A DNA stretch of 32,033 bases. It comes from Nitrososphaerales archaeon (lineage in GTDB: Archaea > Thermoproteota > Nitrososphaeria > Nitrososphaerales > Gagatemarchaeaceae). Both the position numbers and the translations under genes were made by a program. Positions 22,788-30,077 of this stretch are shown piece after piece. A model generated the notes under the pieces. The model ran no database searches. It was given only the letters and a program-made list of their open reading frames with translations, and had not been told where the DNA came from. How positions within the stretch are numbered: the first letter of the stretch is position 1; every line of letters starts with the position of its first letter. The stretch is taken from assembly GCA_030038365.1 (NCBI GenBank), contig JASHPA010000023.1, positions 1 to 32,033 of the forward strand, read 5' to 3'.

Positions 22788-23241
22788 ATGGAGACTAGCC
22801 ACCTCGACGACGCGAAGGGAAACTTCGCAGTCGGCGACAAGGAGCATGCGTCCTCGCCGGGCAGTGCGACATTTCAGCCAAGTTCGATGGTCATTGTCAT
22901 CTACAGCAACGAAGCACCTCTGATTGAGCAGAATAAGGGCGTCTTTGAGAGATCGTGGAACAGGGACGACCCCGTGGAACAACGAATCGGAGAGATTGAG
23001 GAAGATATCATTTCACCGAAGATGGAAGTGATTCAGGACCCCACATGTATTCAAAGAAACTTTCCTCGACCTGATTTTCCAAGCAAGGAGGAAATACCAT
23101 CATCCTGCCCACCGCTAATGCGCTCTATTCGTGCAGGCACAGTCTTGCCATGTATTCGAGCATGTCTCCAGGACGAGTGCCGAGACGCTTGGTGAGAGTA
23201 TCGAAGTCAGCGTGAAGGAACTCAACGAGGTTGTGACATGA
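22788..23241 (+). pseudogene. Decayed sensor kinase / transcription-regulator fragment
   Basis: The frame from 22788 encodes a middle piece of an archaeal sensor-kinase-like protein: VIVIYSNEAPLIEQNKGVF, DPVEQRIGEIEED and KMEVIQDPTCIQ, followed by SKEEI. At about 23098-23101 one base appears to be missing. The next expected residues, IILPTANALYS, continue in another frame, and a third piece (SAETLGESIEVSVKELNEVV) ends at the TGA at 23239-23241. The intact family reads about SAKxEILIILPTANALYR. The 5' sensor part and the 3' kinase part are missing. A stand-alone response regulator lies next to it on the opposite strand and may be a leftover partner. Confidence 0.65.
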
Positions 23242-23315
23242 TTGGCGCCCTAAGCTCGCGACTGGTCATGTGGGATTAGGGATTAATGTAGTGATATTCG
23301 TAGTTGGCTAGAATA

Positions 23316-23702
23316 TCAACTAGGCTGTGCAATGTCGGGTTGTTTTCGACTCACACTTTCAATCATGTTGATTATTGTCGCTATAGACGCAGGTTTCTCC
23401 AAGTGGAGTGCCGTGCGGATATCGGGGTGCTTGCTGAGGTCGAAGTCTTCGGTGTTAAAACTGGAAAAGAAGCATGCTTCGACATTCGGATCCGTGGATT
23501 TGATTCTACGGTAGACCTCGAAGCCGTCGAGGACTGGCATCCTGATGTCCACGAGTACGAAGTCATAAGAATTCGGCTTGAAATCTGCGACTGCATTGAC
23601 CGGATTAGTGTACACGTCGACTGAATATCCATGACGACGTAGCCCAATCTGGACAGAAATTCCGACATCCGGGTTATCATCTACGATTAAGATTCTTTTC
23701 AT
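23316..23702 (-). CDS. Response regulator (CheY-like receiver, no output domain)
   Basis: The 128-residue receiver domain has acidic residues Asp8 and Asp9 (RILIVDDN), phospho-acceptor Asp52 (FVLVDIRMP), Ser80/Ser81 (ACFFSSF) at the Thr/Ser switch site, and Lys103 (HLEKPAS). All phosphorylation residues are intact. There is no DNA-binding domain, so it must act on another protein or by dimerisation. The neighbouring histidine-kinase-like gene is broken, which would make this an orphan regulator unless a kinase is encoded elsewhere. Confidence 0.93.
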   Translation of the reverse strand: MKRILIVDDNPDVGISVQIGLRRHGYSVDVYTNPVNAVADFKPNSYDFVLVDIRMPVLDGFEVYRRIKSTDPNVEACFFSSFNTEDFDLSKHPDIRTALHLEKPASIATIINMIESVSRKQPDIAQPS

Positions 23703-23962
23703 CTGACTTCGGCCTCAGAGCAAGCTTGGCGCACTCCAGAAGGCCGGATGGGGACTGAATCTGTCACTTGATTGTCACCGGCCATGTTCAGATAAATCAC
23801 GAGGATGATTATTAACATTCCGTGAGTTTACCAACTGAAATGAAGACTTGTGCTAATCACTATGCAGATTATATTCGTGGCCCTCCAGCGTGACTGATTA
23901 AAAAGGCTGTAACCGCTCTAAATATGAGGATAAACATAGCTTAAATGTGGCCGGAATGTCTG

Positions 23963-24109
23963 ATGGTAGGTGTAGAAAAAATCTCAATATTGGAGACGAC
24001 CGTGAGATTTCTGGTCAGTACGGAGCTTGAAGCAGACACCCGAGATGTGGTTAAGTTCTCCGAACGCTTGAGGAACACCTTATGGGAAAAGTATCTGTTT
24101 CCTGAATGA
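23963..24109 (+). CDS. Small predicted protein (48 aa), unknown
   Basis: The open frame from the ATG at 23963 to the TGA at 24107-24109 gives a protein-like product with an amphipathic pattern (ISILETTVRFLVSTELEADT, then VVKFSERLRNTLWEKY). A TATA-like GCTTAAATG lies about 25 nt upstream, fitting a leaderless mRNA. The surroundings (23703-23962) carry no other frame I can support. There is no known motif. Confidence 0.4.
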   Translation: MVGVEKISILETTVRFLVSTELEADTRDVVKFSERLRNTLWEKYLFPE

Positions 24110-24156
24110 GCGTACTAGGTGCCTAGATGTTGCATATTGCGTATCTAAGCAGGAAC

Positions 24157-24930
24157 CTAATCATCCATTAGTCTAGGTCTTATATGTTTAACCGCGTCTA
24201 TAATTGGCGCGAATTTCTTCTCGTATCCATCTGTCTGCAGTAGGTTTCCCACCACTATCATATCAGCCCCGGAACCGGCCGCCGCGGACGCACTTTCAGG
24301 CCGTGTTACCCCACCCCCCACAATGAGGAATCCTGGGTAGTATGCCCTGACGGCCTTGATCACCTCCGGGGAGATAGCCTTCTCTGAGCCGCTGCCTGCC
24401 TCGAGATAGAGCATCCGCATGCCCAAGTACCAGGCTGCCATTGCATACATAACGGCGATAGCAGGCTTGTTGAGAGGGATTGGCCTGACTTGACCGACGA
24501 AGCCTGTGGTGGACTGGTCCCCGAAAACGAGGTACCCCATGGGAATCGCTTCGAGTTTGCTTTTCATGACTTGGATGGAAGCTATTGACTGTGCGCCAAT
24601 CAAGAAGTAAGTATTCGTCGAATTCAAGAGAGAACTAAACAGGATTGCGTCCGCGTGACGTGATATTCCAGTGATGTTACCTGGGAACAAAAGGACAGGA
24701 AGTGTTACATCACGCTTTATTCGCATCACAACCTCGTCCAAGTGGCCTTGATCGGCGATTGTGGAGCCTCCTATGAAGATGCAACTGGCTCCGAGCTTCT
24801 GGACCTTCTTAGCTACGGTTCCGGCCTGTTCTACAGTAAAGTCTTCAGGGTCTATCAGCGCGGCGACCAAGGTTCCGGAGACCTTTGTCACGTCTAGAAG
24901 CTTGGTCTCCGTGGGCCCACGCCGGCTCAC
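24157..24930 (-). CDS. Geranylgeranylglyceryl phosphate synthase
   Basis: This enzyme joins geranylgeranyl diphosphate to glycerol-1-phosphate, the first committed step of archaeal ether lipids. The 257-residue TIM barrel shows LVAALIDPEDF (metal/substrate Asp), FIGGSTIADQGHL, LLFPGNITGIS, MLYLEAGSGSEKAIS, FLIVGGGVTRPE and MIVVGNLLQTDG, all phosphate- or substrate-binding loops of the family. Its start overlaps the stop of the Elf1-like gene by 4 nt (ATGA), so the pair is cotranscribed. Confidence 0.96.
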   Translation of the reverse strand: MSRRGPTETKLLDVTKVSGTLVAALIDPEDFTVEQAGTVAKKVQKLGASCIFIGGSTIADQGHLDEVVMRIKRDVTLPVLLFPGNITGISRHADAILFSSLLNSTNTYFLIGAQSIASIQVMKSKLEAIPMGYLVFGDQSTTGFVGQVRPIPLNKPAIAVMYAMAAWYLGMRMLYLEAGSGSEKAISPEVIKAVRAYYPGFLIVGGGVTRPESASAAAGSGADMIVVGNLLQTDGYEKKFAPIIDAVKHIRPRLMDD

Positions 24931-25187
24931 GCAGTCGCACCGGCTTTGACGAAGTCGTCTACGAATGTGTTGTAGACGTCGATGTCGGGCTTCTCCGAGG
25001 TGAATCTAAACTCTCTTCTGACCTTGCAGGCAGTATTTCCGCAAGCCACGACAGTGATGTAATCTTGTGATGCTTCGTCCTTCTGTGATGTGATTCGTAT
25101 GGCGACTACTCCGCACCGAGGACAAGCGAAGACCTTTGGCAGTGATCGCCTGTTGACACGCAGAACTTTTCTTCTCCTTCGTCCCAT
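24927..25187 (-). CDS. Elf1-type transcription elongation factor
   Basis: This is an 86-residue zinc protein with a basic N-terminus (MGRRRRKVLRVNRRSLPKVF) and a four-cysteine site: CPRCG and, about 24 residues on, CGNTAC. The C-terminal DVYNTFVDDF is the conserved Elf1/ELOF1 ending (DVYxxFVDxF). Elf1 travels with RNA polymerase through chromatin in eukaryotes, and archaeal homologues are presumed to bind RNA polymerase. A TATA-like TTTATTAAG on the minus strand near 25220-25228 is a candidate promoter. The gene leads an operon with GGGP synthase. Confidence 0.85.
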   Translation of the reverse strand: MGRRRRKVLRVNRRSLPKVFACPRCGVVAIRITSQKDEASQDYITVVACGNTACKVRREFRFTSEKPDIDVYNTFVDDFVKAGATA

Positions 25188-25370
25188 TTTTGCTCCGTCC
25201 AGTGCTCGCTTATGTGCTTAATAAAATGATTCTTTGAGCATGGCAATCTCCGAATGGTTCCCTGAAAATATCTGATTAATAGGGGGATTGACGTAAGAAA
25301 GCGGGAAAAATTCTACATCATAATTCGGTTTTGTGATTAATATGGCATTGCGTACATGACAAAAGCTAAT

Positions 25371-25380
25371 ACAATATTGT
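25371..25380 (+). promoter_or_regulatory. TATA-like palindrome before the next gene
   Basis: ACAATATTGT is a perfect 10-bp palindrome, framed by AATAC (25368-25372) and GTATT (25384-25388). It is centred about 25 nt before the ATG at 25401. It may be a TATA box that doubles as an operator. Confidence 0.45.
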
Positions 25381-25400
25381 AAGGTATTACATGGTCCAGC

Positions 25401-25763
25401 ATGATATCAGACCTTGATGGTTTCCTGGAGCGGCGTTCTTCGCTGACAAAGCGACAAATTGAATGCTTGAATCTGCAGATTTTAGCTAGAAATGCGGTGA
25501 AGGAAGGCCGAAAAAAAAAGAGATTTCAAGAAGCTAGTAGCGTGAGCGAGGGATCTTACTATCGCGTGCTGGGTCAGGCCAAGGATAACATAAATCAAGC
25601 GCTGTACACGGTGCTTCTGTGCTCAAGGATGGGCATAATCCAAAGTGGCGACTTCAACCGTCTGCTTAACCTGATGAGTCGGGCTCCCGCGGTAGTGGCC
25701 GGAGGTTCTGATGATGTGATTCCGCTGATTGATGCCCTTGTGAGAAAAATCGTGATGCTATGA
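25401..25763 (+). CDS. Predicted small helix-turn-helix protein
   Basis: This is a 120-residue protein. The segment SSLTKRQIECLNLQILARNAV, then KKKRFQEASSVSEGSYYRVL, reads as a sigma-like or winged helix-turn-helix, where SVSEGSYYRVLGQA looks like a recognition helix. The C-terminal half is helical and carries no motif. It is probably a DNA-binding regulator. The ATG at 25391 is out of place for the TATA spacing, so the one at 25401 is chosen. It is separated by 40 nt from the membrane-anchored winged-helix gene downstream, which has its own TATA-like box. Confidence 0.5.
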   Translation: MISDLDGFLERRSSLTKRQIECLNLQILARNAVKEGRKKKRFQEASSVSEGSYYRVLGQAKDNINQALYTVLLCSRMGIIQSGDFNRLLNLMSRAPAVVAGGSDDVIPLIDALVRKIVML

Positions 25764-25769
25764 TGTTAC

Positions 25770-25778
25770 GCTTAAATC
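25770..25778 (+). promoter_or_regulatory. TATA-like box of the membrane winged-helix gene
   Basis: GCTTAAATC is centred about 30 nt before the GTG at 25804. Confidence 0.45.
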
Positions 25779-25803
25779 TGCTCTAATCACAGCCGTCTAC
25801 GTC

Positions 25804-26421
25804 GTGGTGCTCCTCGATGACGTTGTTATAGCGCTAGGCGCGGGCATAGCAACCACGAGCCTCGTAATTCTATTGGCGTTGCTATCGAGGTATCAGAGGG
25901 CGGTAGAGGATGCTCAAAAGTCAAATGAACTGGCAAAGAATTTGTTCGACGCGCTAAATGCAAGGTTGATGGTGCAGGACGCACGTATTGTGGACCTTAT
26001 GGCCAGAGTGGAAGTTTACTCGACGGGAAAGACGCTGCCCTCGAGGCCTGTTGTAGCGTCTAAGGCTGCCACATCGGACTCTGTGATACAGAGTCCCTTT
26101 GTTCCTGTCATAGTATCACAGCCCGTCTCACGACAGATATCACATAGTTCCACTGCTTCGGTTCCTGCCACTGAGTCGGTGCGGTCGGTAAGGTCTGCTA
26201 ACACGACAGAATCGAGTATTCTGGAGACGCTCTTGGAGGGTCCCAAGGCGTCCAATAGCATCAGGGAAGTCATCCAAGTCACCCGCGAACACAACGCTAG
26301 GCTGCTGAAGGGGCTGTTCGACCGTGGCCTAGTATCCCGGAGCGAGGAGCACAAACCATACTTATATCAAATCACGGAAGCCGGGAAGGCTTACCTGAAG
26401 TCGGCGCAGTCGCCTGGGTGA
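25804..26421 (+). CDS. Membrane-anchored winged-helix regulator
   Basis: This is a 205-residue protein starting with GTG. One N-terminal membrane helix (VIALGAGIATTSLVILLALL, residues 8-27) precedes a short coiled coil (RAVEDAQKSNELAKNLFDAL), a Ser/Thr/Pro-rich linker of about 65 residues, and a C-terminal winged helix: ESSILETLLEGPKASNSIRE, a recognition helix in REHNARLLKGLFDRGLV, and wing YLYQITEAGKAYL. The layout suggests a membrane-bound transcription factor. No protease site or sensor domain is evident. The next gene is convergent and is also a winged-helix protein. Confidence 0.7.
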   Translation: MVLLDDVVIALGAGIATTSLVILLALLSRYQRAVEDAQKSNELAKNLFDALNARLMVQDARIVDLMARVEVYSTGKTLPSRPVVASKAATSDSVIQSPFVPVIVSQPVSRQISHSSTASVPATESVRSVRSANTTESSILETLLEGPKASNSIREVIQVTREHNARLLKGLFDRGLVSRSEEHKPYLYQITEAGKAYLKSAQSPG

Positions 26422-26438
26422 TATTTGGGAACCTAGAC

Positions 26439-26837
26439 TTATCTTAGACTTGCTTGATCAAGTGTAAGATGAGCTCGGCGGTACACCCATGAGTTGCCGA
26501 ACTTCTGCCTGTTGAGCATACCCCTCTCAGTCAACCTGGAGAGGTAGGTGGATATCGTGCTCAAGGCTATCGGTTCTCCGTGGCTTTCCTCATAGTCGTG
26601 GGCGATATCAGCTGTGGAGAACTCCCTCCCAGGGTATGAAGTGTCTATTATAGCGACCACGCGGCCGAACACGGTCGATTTGTCGACCGGAGGGGGCTGG
26701 AATCCGTGGTCCTCTTCGACGAGTTCCATAAGGTCCATAATCTTGAGGACCTTCTCACGAGAGATTCGTCCCTCTACGGCAAGGCTGTACTTGGTACCCG
26801 TATCGTCCCGGAACTCTACCTTTACCCGTTTCCTCAC
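26439..26837 (-). CDS. Winged-helix DNA-binding protein beside the origin
   Basis: This is a 132-residue protein. The N-terminal half has a small beta-rich segment (RVKVEFRDDTGTKYSLAVEG) and a helix (REKVLKIMDLMELVEED). The C-terminal half is a winged helix (FSTADIAHDYEESHGEPIAL, then STISTYLSRLTERGMLNRQK, wing SWVYRR). Proteins of this type are common in Thaumarchaeota and are usually annotated as transcription regulators. It reads away from the ORB-bearing region, so its promoter lies within or beside the origin. Confidence 0.65.
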   Translation of the reverse strand: MRKRVKVEFRDDTGTKYSLAVEGRISREKVLKIMDLMELVEEDHGFQPPPVDKSTVFGRVVAIIDTSYPGREFSTADIAHDYEESHGEPIALSTISTYLSRLTERGMLNRQKFGNSWVYRRAHLTLDQASLR

Positions 26838-26887
26838 GGTAACTCGCCTCGGACGCTAATGTGAGACGCTCATTTAGGCTTGACAGG

Positions 26888-26963
26888 TGTGAACTTGTGA
26901 ACTTGTTGCTAGCTGCTATTCACCAAAGGATGATACGCTGTGGATTGTTCACGGGGGTTCACA
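26888..26963. repeat. GTGAAC repeat array at the origin
   Basis: TGTGAACT occurs twice in tandem (26888-26895 and 26896-26903). GTTCAC, the reverse complement, occurs twice 10 bp apart (26947-26952 and 26957-26962). Similar TTCACA units recur at about 27103 and 27113. The spacing of one helical turn suggests binding sites for a dimeric or multimeric protein. Confidence 0.55.
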
Positions 26964-26995
26964 GGGCGGTCAGAACATTTTAGCAGTTCCACAGG

Positions 26996-27017
26996 CTCCA
27001 GTGGAAATGCAGGGGTC
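26996..27017 (+). repeat. Origin recognition box ORB1
   Basis: The site reads CTCCAGTGGAAATGCAGGGG plus two bases. Dyad TCCAGTGGA and a G-run 5 nt after the GGAAA agree with archaeal ORB sequences bound by Orc1/Cdc6. Confidence 0.78.
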
Positions 27018-27129
27018 AGTCTTTAGTGGCGATGTTTAATCGGGTCCGAAACTGCGTTCTTTTATCTGATTTAGTCTGATTATGGGGCTGAATCGTATTG
27101 GTATTCACAATGCTTCACAGGATCTCGGG

Positions 27130-27152
27130 TACCCCTTCATTTCCAATGGAAG
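27130..27152 (-). repeat. Origin recognition box ORB2 (minus strand)
   Basis: Read on the minus strand it is CTTCCATTGGAAATGAAGGG followed by GTA. It shares the core TGGAAATGAAGGGG exactly with ORB3. Confidence 0.8.
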
Positions 27153-27196
27153 TTGATTTGAGTTCGATTTTGCTTGCAGTGGAAGGATAGCTAGGT

Positions 27197-27290
27197 CGAA
27201 ATCGCCAAATATAGATGCTAAATTATATTCGTATAGAGCGGTATCCAAGAGCGGGCATCTTCTATTAACATCAAAAATCGTTTCCAATCC
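27197..27290. other. AT-rich segment between ORB2 and ORB3, candidate duplex-unwinding element
   Basis: The stretch includes AAATATAGATGCTAAATTAT and later CTATTAACATCAAAAATCG, clearly AT-richer than its surroundings, and lies between two divergently oriented ORBs. Confidence 0.5.
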
Positions 27291-27308
27291 ATCTAGCATC
27301 CTTTCTGA

Positions 27309-27330
27309 TTCTACTGGAAATGAAGGGGCC
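27309..27330 (+). repeat. Origin recognition box ORB3
   Basis: The site reads TTCTACTGGAAATGAAGGGG followed by CC. The core TGGAAATGAAGGGG (27315-27328) is identical to that of ORB2, in the opposite orientation. Confidence 0.8.
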
Positions 27331-27466
27331 ACAGTCCCATGAGCAAGTATAATTGGTATAAACAACCGGTTCCGGGTAGTCCTCAAGAGCTCCGGAAATC
27401 ATGATTAACTATACGTATTTTAGGGAGAGTAGACCTCCGTATATTCAGAGAATTCACGGACACTTA

Positions 27467-28321
27467 CTACCCGAGCATCAGTGTCACCCCATCCCGCGTA
27501 TAACCCGGTGCCATCGCGACCATCTTCACACGTCCAGCCTTTGCGCCCAGCTTGACCCTCATCTGACCCCATTTGGAGCCTGCCGGAATCGGGATATCGA
27601 ACTGGGGTACCATCTCGCTGTCTGAGGTCATCACAGTGACCAATATGCCCCGAGGCCCCGCCGGACAGCTGGTCGACACGCCGACGTCGATTTCGCTTCC
27701 GCTCTTGGCAAAACTGCCCTGAAGTATGACAGATAGTGCCGGATGCCTCCTTACCTCTAGGGTCAGGTCAGAGAACCCCTTCTGATCACCAGGTAACCAA
27801 GCCCGCCTCGTATAACTCTTGTTCCCGGCAACGAAGACGTTGAGCGAACCTTCGGCCCCGAATCCCTCGCCAACCAGACTTCCCTCTGAGATTATGGACA
27901 CCATCGAGCCAGTGGGAGCTCTCCAGGAGAGAGTTACCTGCTGACACGAGGAAGTCACGCTCAACGGATAGTCCCCATCTGCTTCGAACCTGTTATTCGC
28001 GTCCACTTCAGGTTCCAGTCTCACCTCGCTCAGAACCGAGTCTCCCTGGAAGCCTACAAAGGGCGGAGAAATCAAATCCGCCCGACCCAGCTCCAACGTC
28101 TCCGCCACGCTCTGGTCCGACTTGAGTAGCCGTAGAACGAACTTGTCGTCAGAGGGATCATTGGGCCACTCGAGCAGGAACCTTCCCCCACTGTCGGTTG
28201 TTGTCGAGCTTAGGAGCCGGCTGTCCGAACTTATCGTGACGATGTGTCTGCGTCGCTGTCTCCTAGAGGCCACGGTCTTCAACCTCCCGACGACATACAG
28301 CTTCTTTGGAGTAGCTTCCAC
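27467..28321 (-). CDS. Beta-sandwich (Ig/CarboxypepD-like) protein, unknown function
   Basis: This is a 284-residue protein. The N-terminal 90 residues look like a carboxypeptidase-regulatory-like or Ig-like domain (LYVVGRLKTVASRRQRRR, a strand pattern, then TTTDSGGRFLLEWP, the DxxGxF signature). Two further beta-rich segments follow (SVTSSCQQVTLSWRAPTGSM and GSEIDVGVSTSCPAGPRG). There is no signal peptide or membrane helix, so it may stay inside the cell or use an unknown route. The gene is divergent from the amino-acid permease, sharing a 169-bp intergenic region with an IR (TGGCCC-GTTT-GGGCCA, 28329-28344). Confidence 0.6.
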   Translation of the reverse strand: MEATPKKLYVVGRLKTVASRRQRRRHIVTISSDSRLLSSTTTDSGGRFLLEWPNDPSDDKFVLRLLKSDQSVAETLELGRADLISPPFVGFQGDSVLSEVRLEPEVDANNRFEADGDYPLSVTSSCQQVTLSWRAPTGSMVSIISEGSLVGEGFGAEGSLNVFVAGNKSYTRRAWLPGDQKGFSDLTLEVRRHPALSVILQGSFAKSGSEIDVGVSTSCPAGPRGILVTVMTSDSEMVPQFDIPIPAGSKWGQMRVKLGAKAGRVKMVAMAPGYTRDGVTLMLG

Positions 28322-28490
28322 GGATGCATGGCCCGTTTGGGCCAGAAGAATAGACTTTCTTCATTGTGGCTCCTCAAAAAGTCGTCCCAGAATAGCCATT
28401 CCAATATTACTATTGATATTTTATGAATTTGTAAGAAAAGAATATCCATTTCACGACATCTTATTATCGCATCGGCCGCCCATCATCCGA

Positions 28491-30077
28491 ATGGTATCGC
28501 AGACTACCTTCGTGCGGCAGTCAACCGGTCTGGTAAGGAGCTTGGGCTTCTTCGACCAGTTCATCATCTCGCAGTCAATAATCATCTTCCTGAACAGCTT
28601 CGTCCTGACATCGCTCTACGCACCCATCTTCTTTCCGGGAGCAGATCTTGTGGTCGTCTTCGCTCTCGGTTCCATCCCGGCGTTCGCGATGGCAGCCGTA
28701 TATTCCATCATGAGCGCCGCCATACCACGCAGCGGCGGAGATTACGTCTGGTCGACCCGAATCCTCGGACCGTTCTATGGTTCTGTCCAGTTCGTGTTCG
28801 TGCTTGTCACGGCAGTTATCGGTGGTCTCGCATACCCAACCTACTACGCGGTGAGCATCGCCCTCTCTCAGTTCGCTTTTTCACTGGGTGCGACGACCAA
28901 CAACACATCTTTAATCAACGATGCCTCTAACTTCAGCAAACCCAATATAGCCTTCGCCATATCGCTGGCCATCATCGCGATAGGCACAATAGTCGCACTT
29001 CTGGGTCTGCGCGTCTTCGCCTCATTCCAGAAAATAGCTACAGTGCTTTTCCTCGTCGTCGCTGCCGGGTTCCTCATCCTTCTGCTTGCAATCAAGCCTT
29101 CGAGCATCCCGGGCCTCGTCAACAATGCATTCTCTGTAGCGGGTTCTAACGTGACTTACTCGGGAATCATCCAGCAGGCGGGCTCTTCATCGGGCTTCAA
29201 CTGGACCAACACCCTTCTCGCATCAATTCCCTGGGGTTTCCTCGCCTTTACCGGCTTCAACTACGGCTCATACCTCTCTGGGGAGACACGCAACGCCAAG
29301 TCTTCCATCACGCGCGCCCTTTTCCTTTCAGTCATCGTCGCGACACTGCTCATGGTCCTCATGAGCGCCCTCTCTTACAACGATTTCGGCATCCAGTTCC
29401 TGAACTCAGTCAGCTATGTGGAGGCGAACAATGGTGGTTCCCTGCCAACTCTGCTGACGACTAGCCTCTTGGTCTCGCTCACCAGTCCAGCGGTGGCGGT
29501 GTTCATAGGCATCGGCCTCTTCGTGGGTTTCGTCGTCGTGAGCGTCTCCTATCTTGTGACAATCTCAAGGTTGCTCTTCGCCGCCTCCTTCGACAGGTTG
29601 CTCCCGGCAAGGATATCGGACGTGAACGACCGACTGCATTCACCCATCTATGCCGTCTCGATTCTCTCAGCACTGTGGGTAATCGTTACAGCAGTTCTCT
29701 GGTACGGCGGTTTCATCTCAACGCTGCTAAACACGTCCCTAATAGCACCAATCGGATACACATTGCCTCTCATCTCCACCCTCGTATTCTACTGGAGGAA
29801 GAGAGACCTCTTCAACAAGACCGTCTCCACGGTGGCGAAGCCTGCGACTCTCGTCCTATCTTCGGTCGTGGGAATAGTCGCCTTCCTATTCTACATATTC
29901 GCAGAGACCTTTCCGATAGTCAGCGGAACCTTCCTAGGCGCAAGCCTCTCCCTCGCCTACGAATTGGTTATCGTCTTCCTCGCAGTTGGAACAGTGATAT
30001 ACTTCGTGGCGCGGCTGAGATTGCGGGGGTTCGGAGACGAGCTATCGCGTATCTATGCCGAGGTTCCTCCGGAGTAA
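28491..30077 (+). CDS. APC superfamily permease (amino-acid or polyamine transporter)
   Basis: This is a 528-residue membrane protein with about 12-14 helices. It starts MVSQTTFVRQSTGLVRSLGF; the open frame further upstream overlaps the divergent gene and is not used. The helix 1 region (FFDQFIISQSIIIFLNSFVL) and PRSGGDYVWSTRILGP in helix 3 are typical APC features, as are GFLAFTGFNYGSYLSGETRN in the helix 6 region and FDRLLPARISDVNDRLHSPIYA in the cytoplasmic loop. It likely imports amino acids with protons or sodium. Specificity cannot be told. There is an AT-rich candidate promoter at about 28410-28430. Confidence 0.9.
   Translation: MVSQTTFVRQSTGLVRSLGFFDQFIISQSIIIFLNSFVLTSLYAPIFFPGADLVVVFALGSIPAFAMAAVYSIMSAAIPRSGGDYVWSTRILGPFYGSVQFVFVLVTAVIGGLAYPTYYAVSIALSQFAFSLGATTNNTSLINDASNFSKPNIAFAISLAIIAIGTIVALLGLRVFASFQKIATVLFLVVAAGFLILLLAIKPSSIPGLVNNAFSVAGSNVTYSGIIQQAGSSSGFNWTNTLLASIPWGFLAFTGFNYGSYLSGETRNAKSSITRALFLSVIVATLLMVLMSALSYNDFGIQFLNSVSYVEANNGGSLPTLLTTSLLVSLTSPAVAVFIGIGLFVGFVVVSVSYLVTISRLLFAASFDRLLPARISDVNDRLHSPIYAVSILSALWVIVTAVLWYGGFISTLLNTSLIAPIGYTLPLISTLVFYWRKRDLFNKTVSTVAKPATLVLSSVVGIVAFLFYIFAETFPIVSGTFLGASLSLAYELVIVFLAVGTVIYFVARLRLRGFGDELSRIYAEVPPE

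Larger units (their letters stand above)
26838..27466. other. Predicted chromosomal replication origin
   Basis: The intergenic region holds three near-identical ORB motifs: 26996-27017 (+), 27130-27152 (-) and 27309-27330 (+). Each has a TCCAnTGGAAA-like dyad followed by a GGGG run. Two of them point away from each other across an AT-rich stretch (27197-27290), which fits a duplex-unwinding element. Further repeated GTGAAC units lie at the left end. Archaeal origins recognised by Orc1/Cdc6 have just this build. The 93-codon frame inside (27105-27386, minus) looks spurious. Confidence 0.8.

Noticed and set aside
27105-27386. 93-codon minus-strand frame in the origin region
   Set aside because: It covers two ORB motifs and the AT-rich segment, has no recognisable domain, and its codon pattern follows the non-coding surroundings.
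28122-28490. Long N-terminal extension of the APC permease
   Set aside because: It is antisense to the beta-sandwich gene. The membrane domain starts after the ATG at 28491, where APC proteins normally begin.
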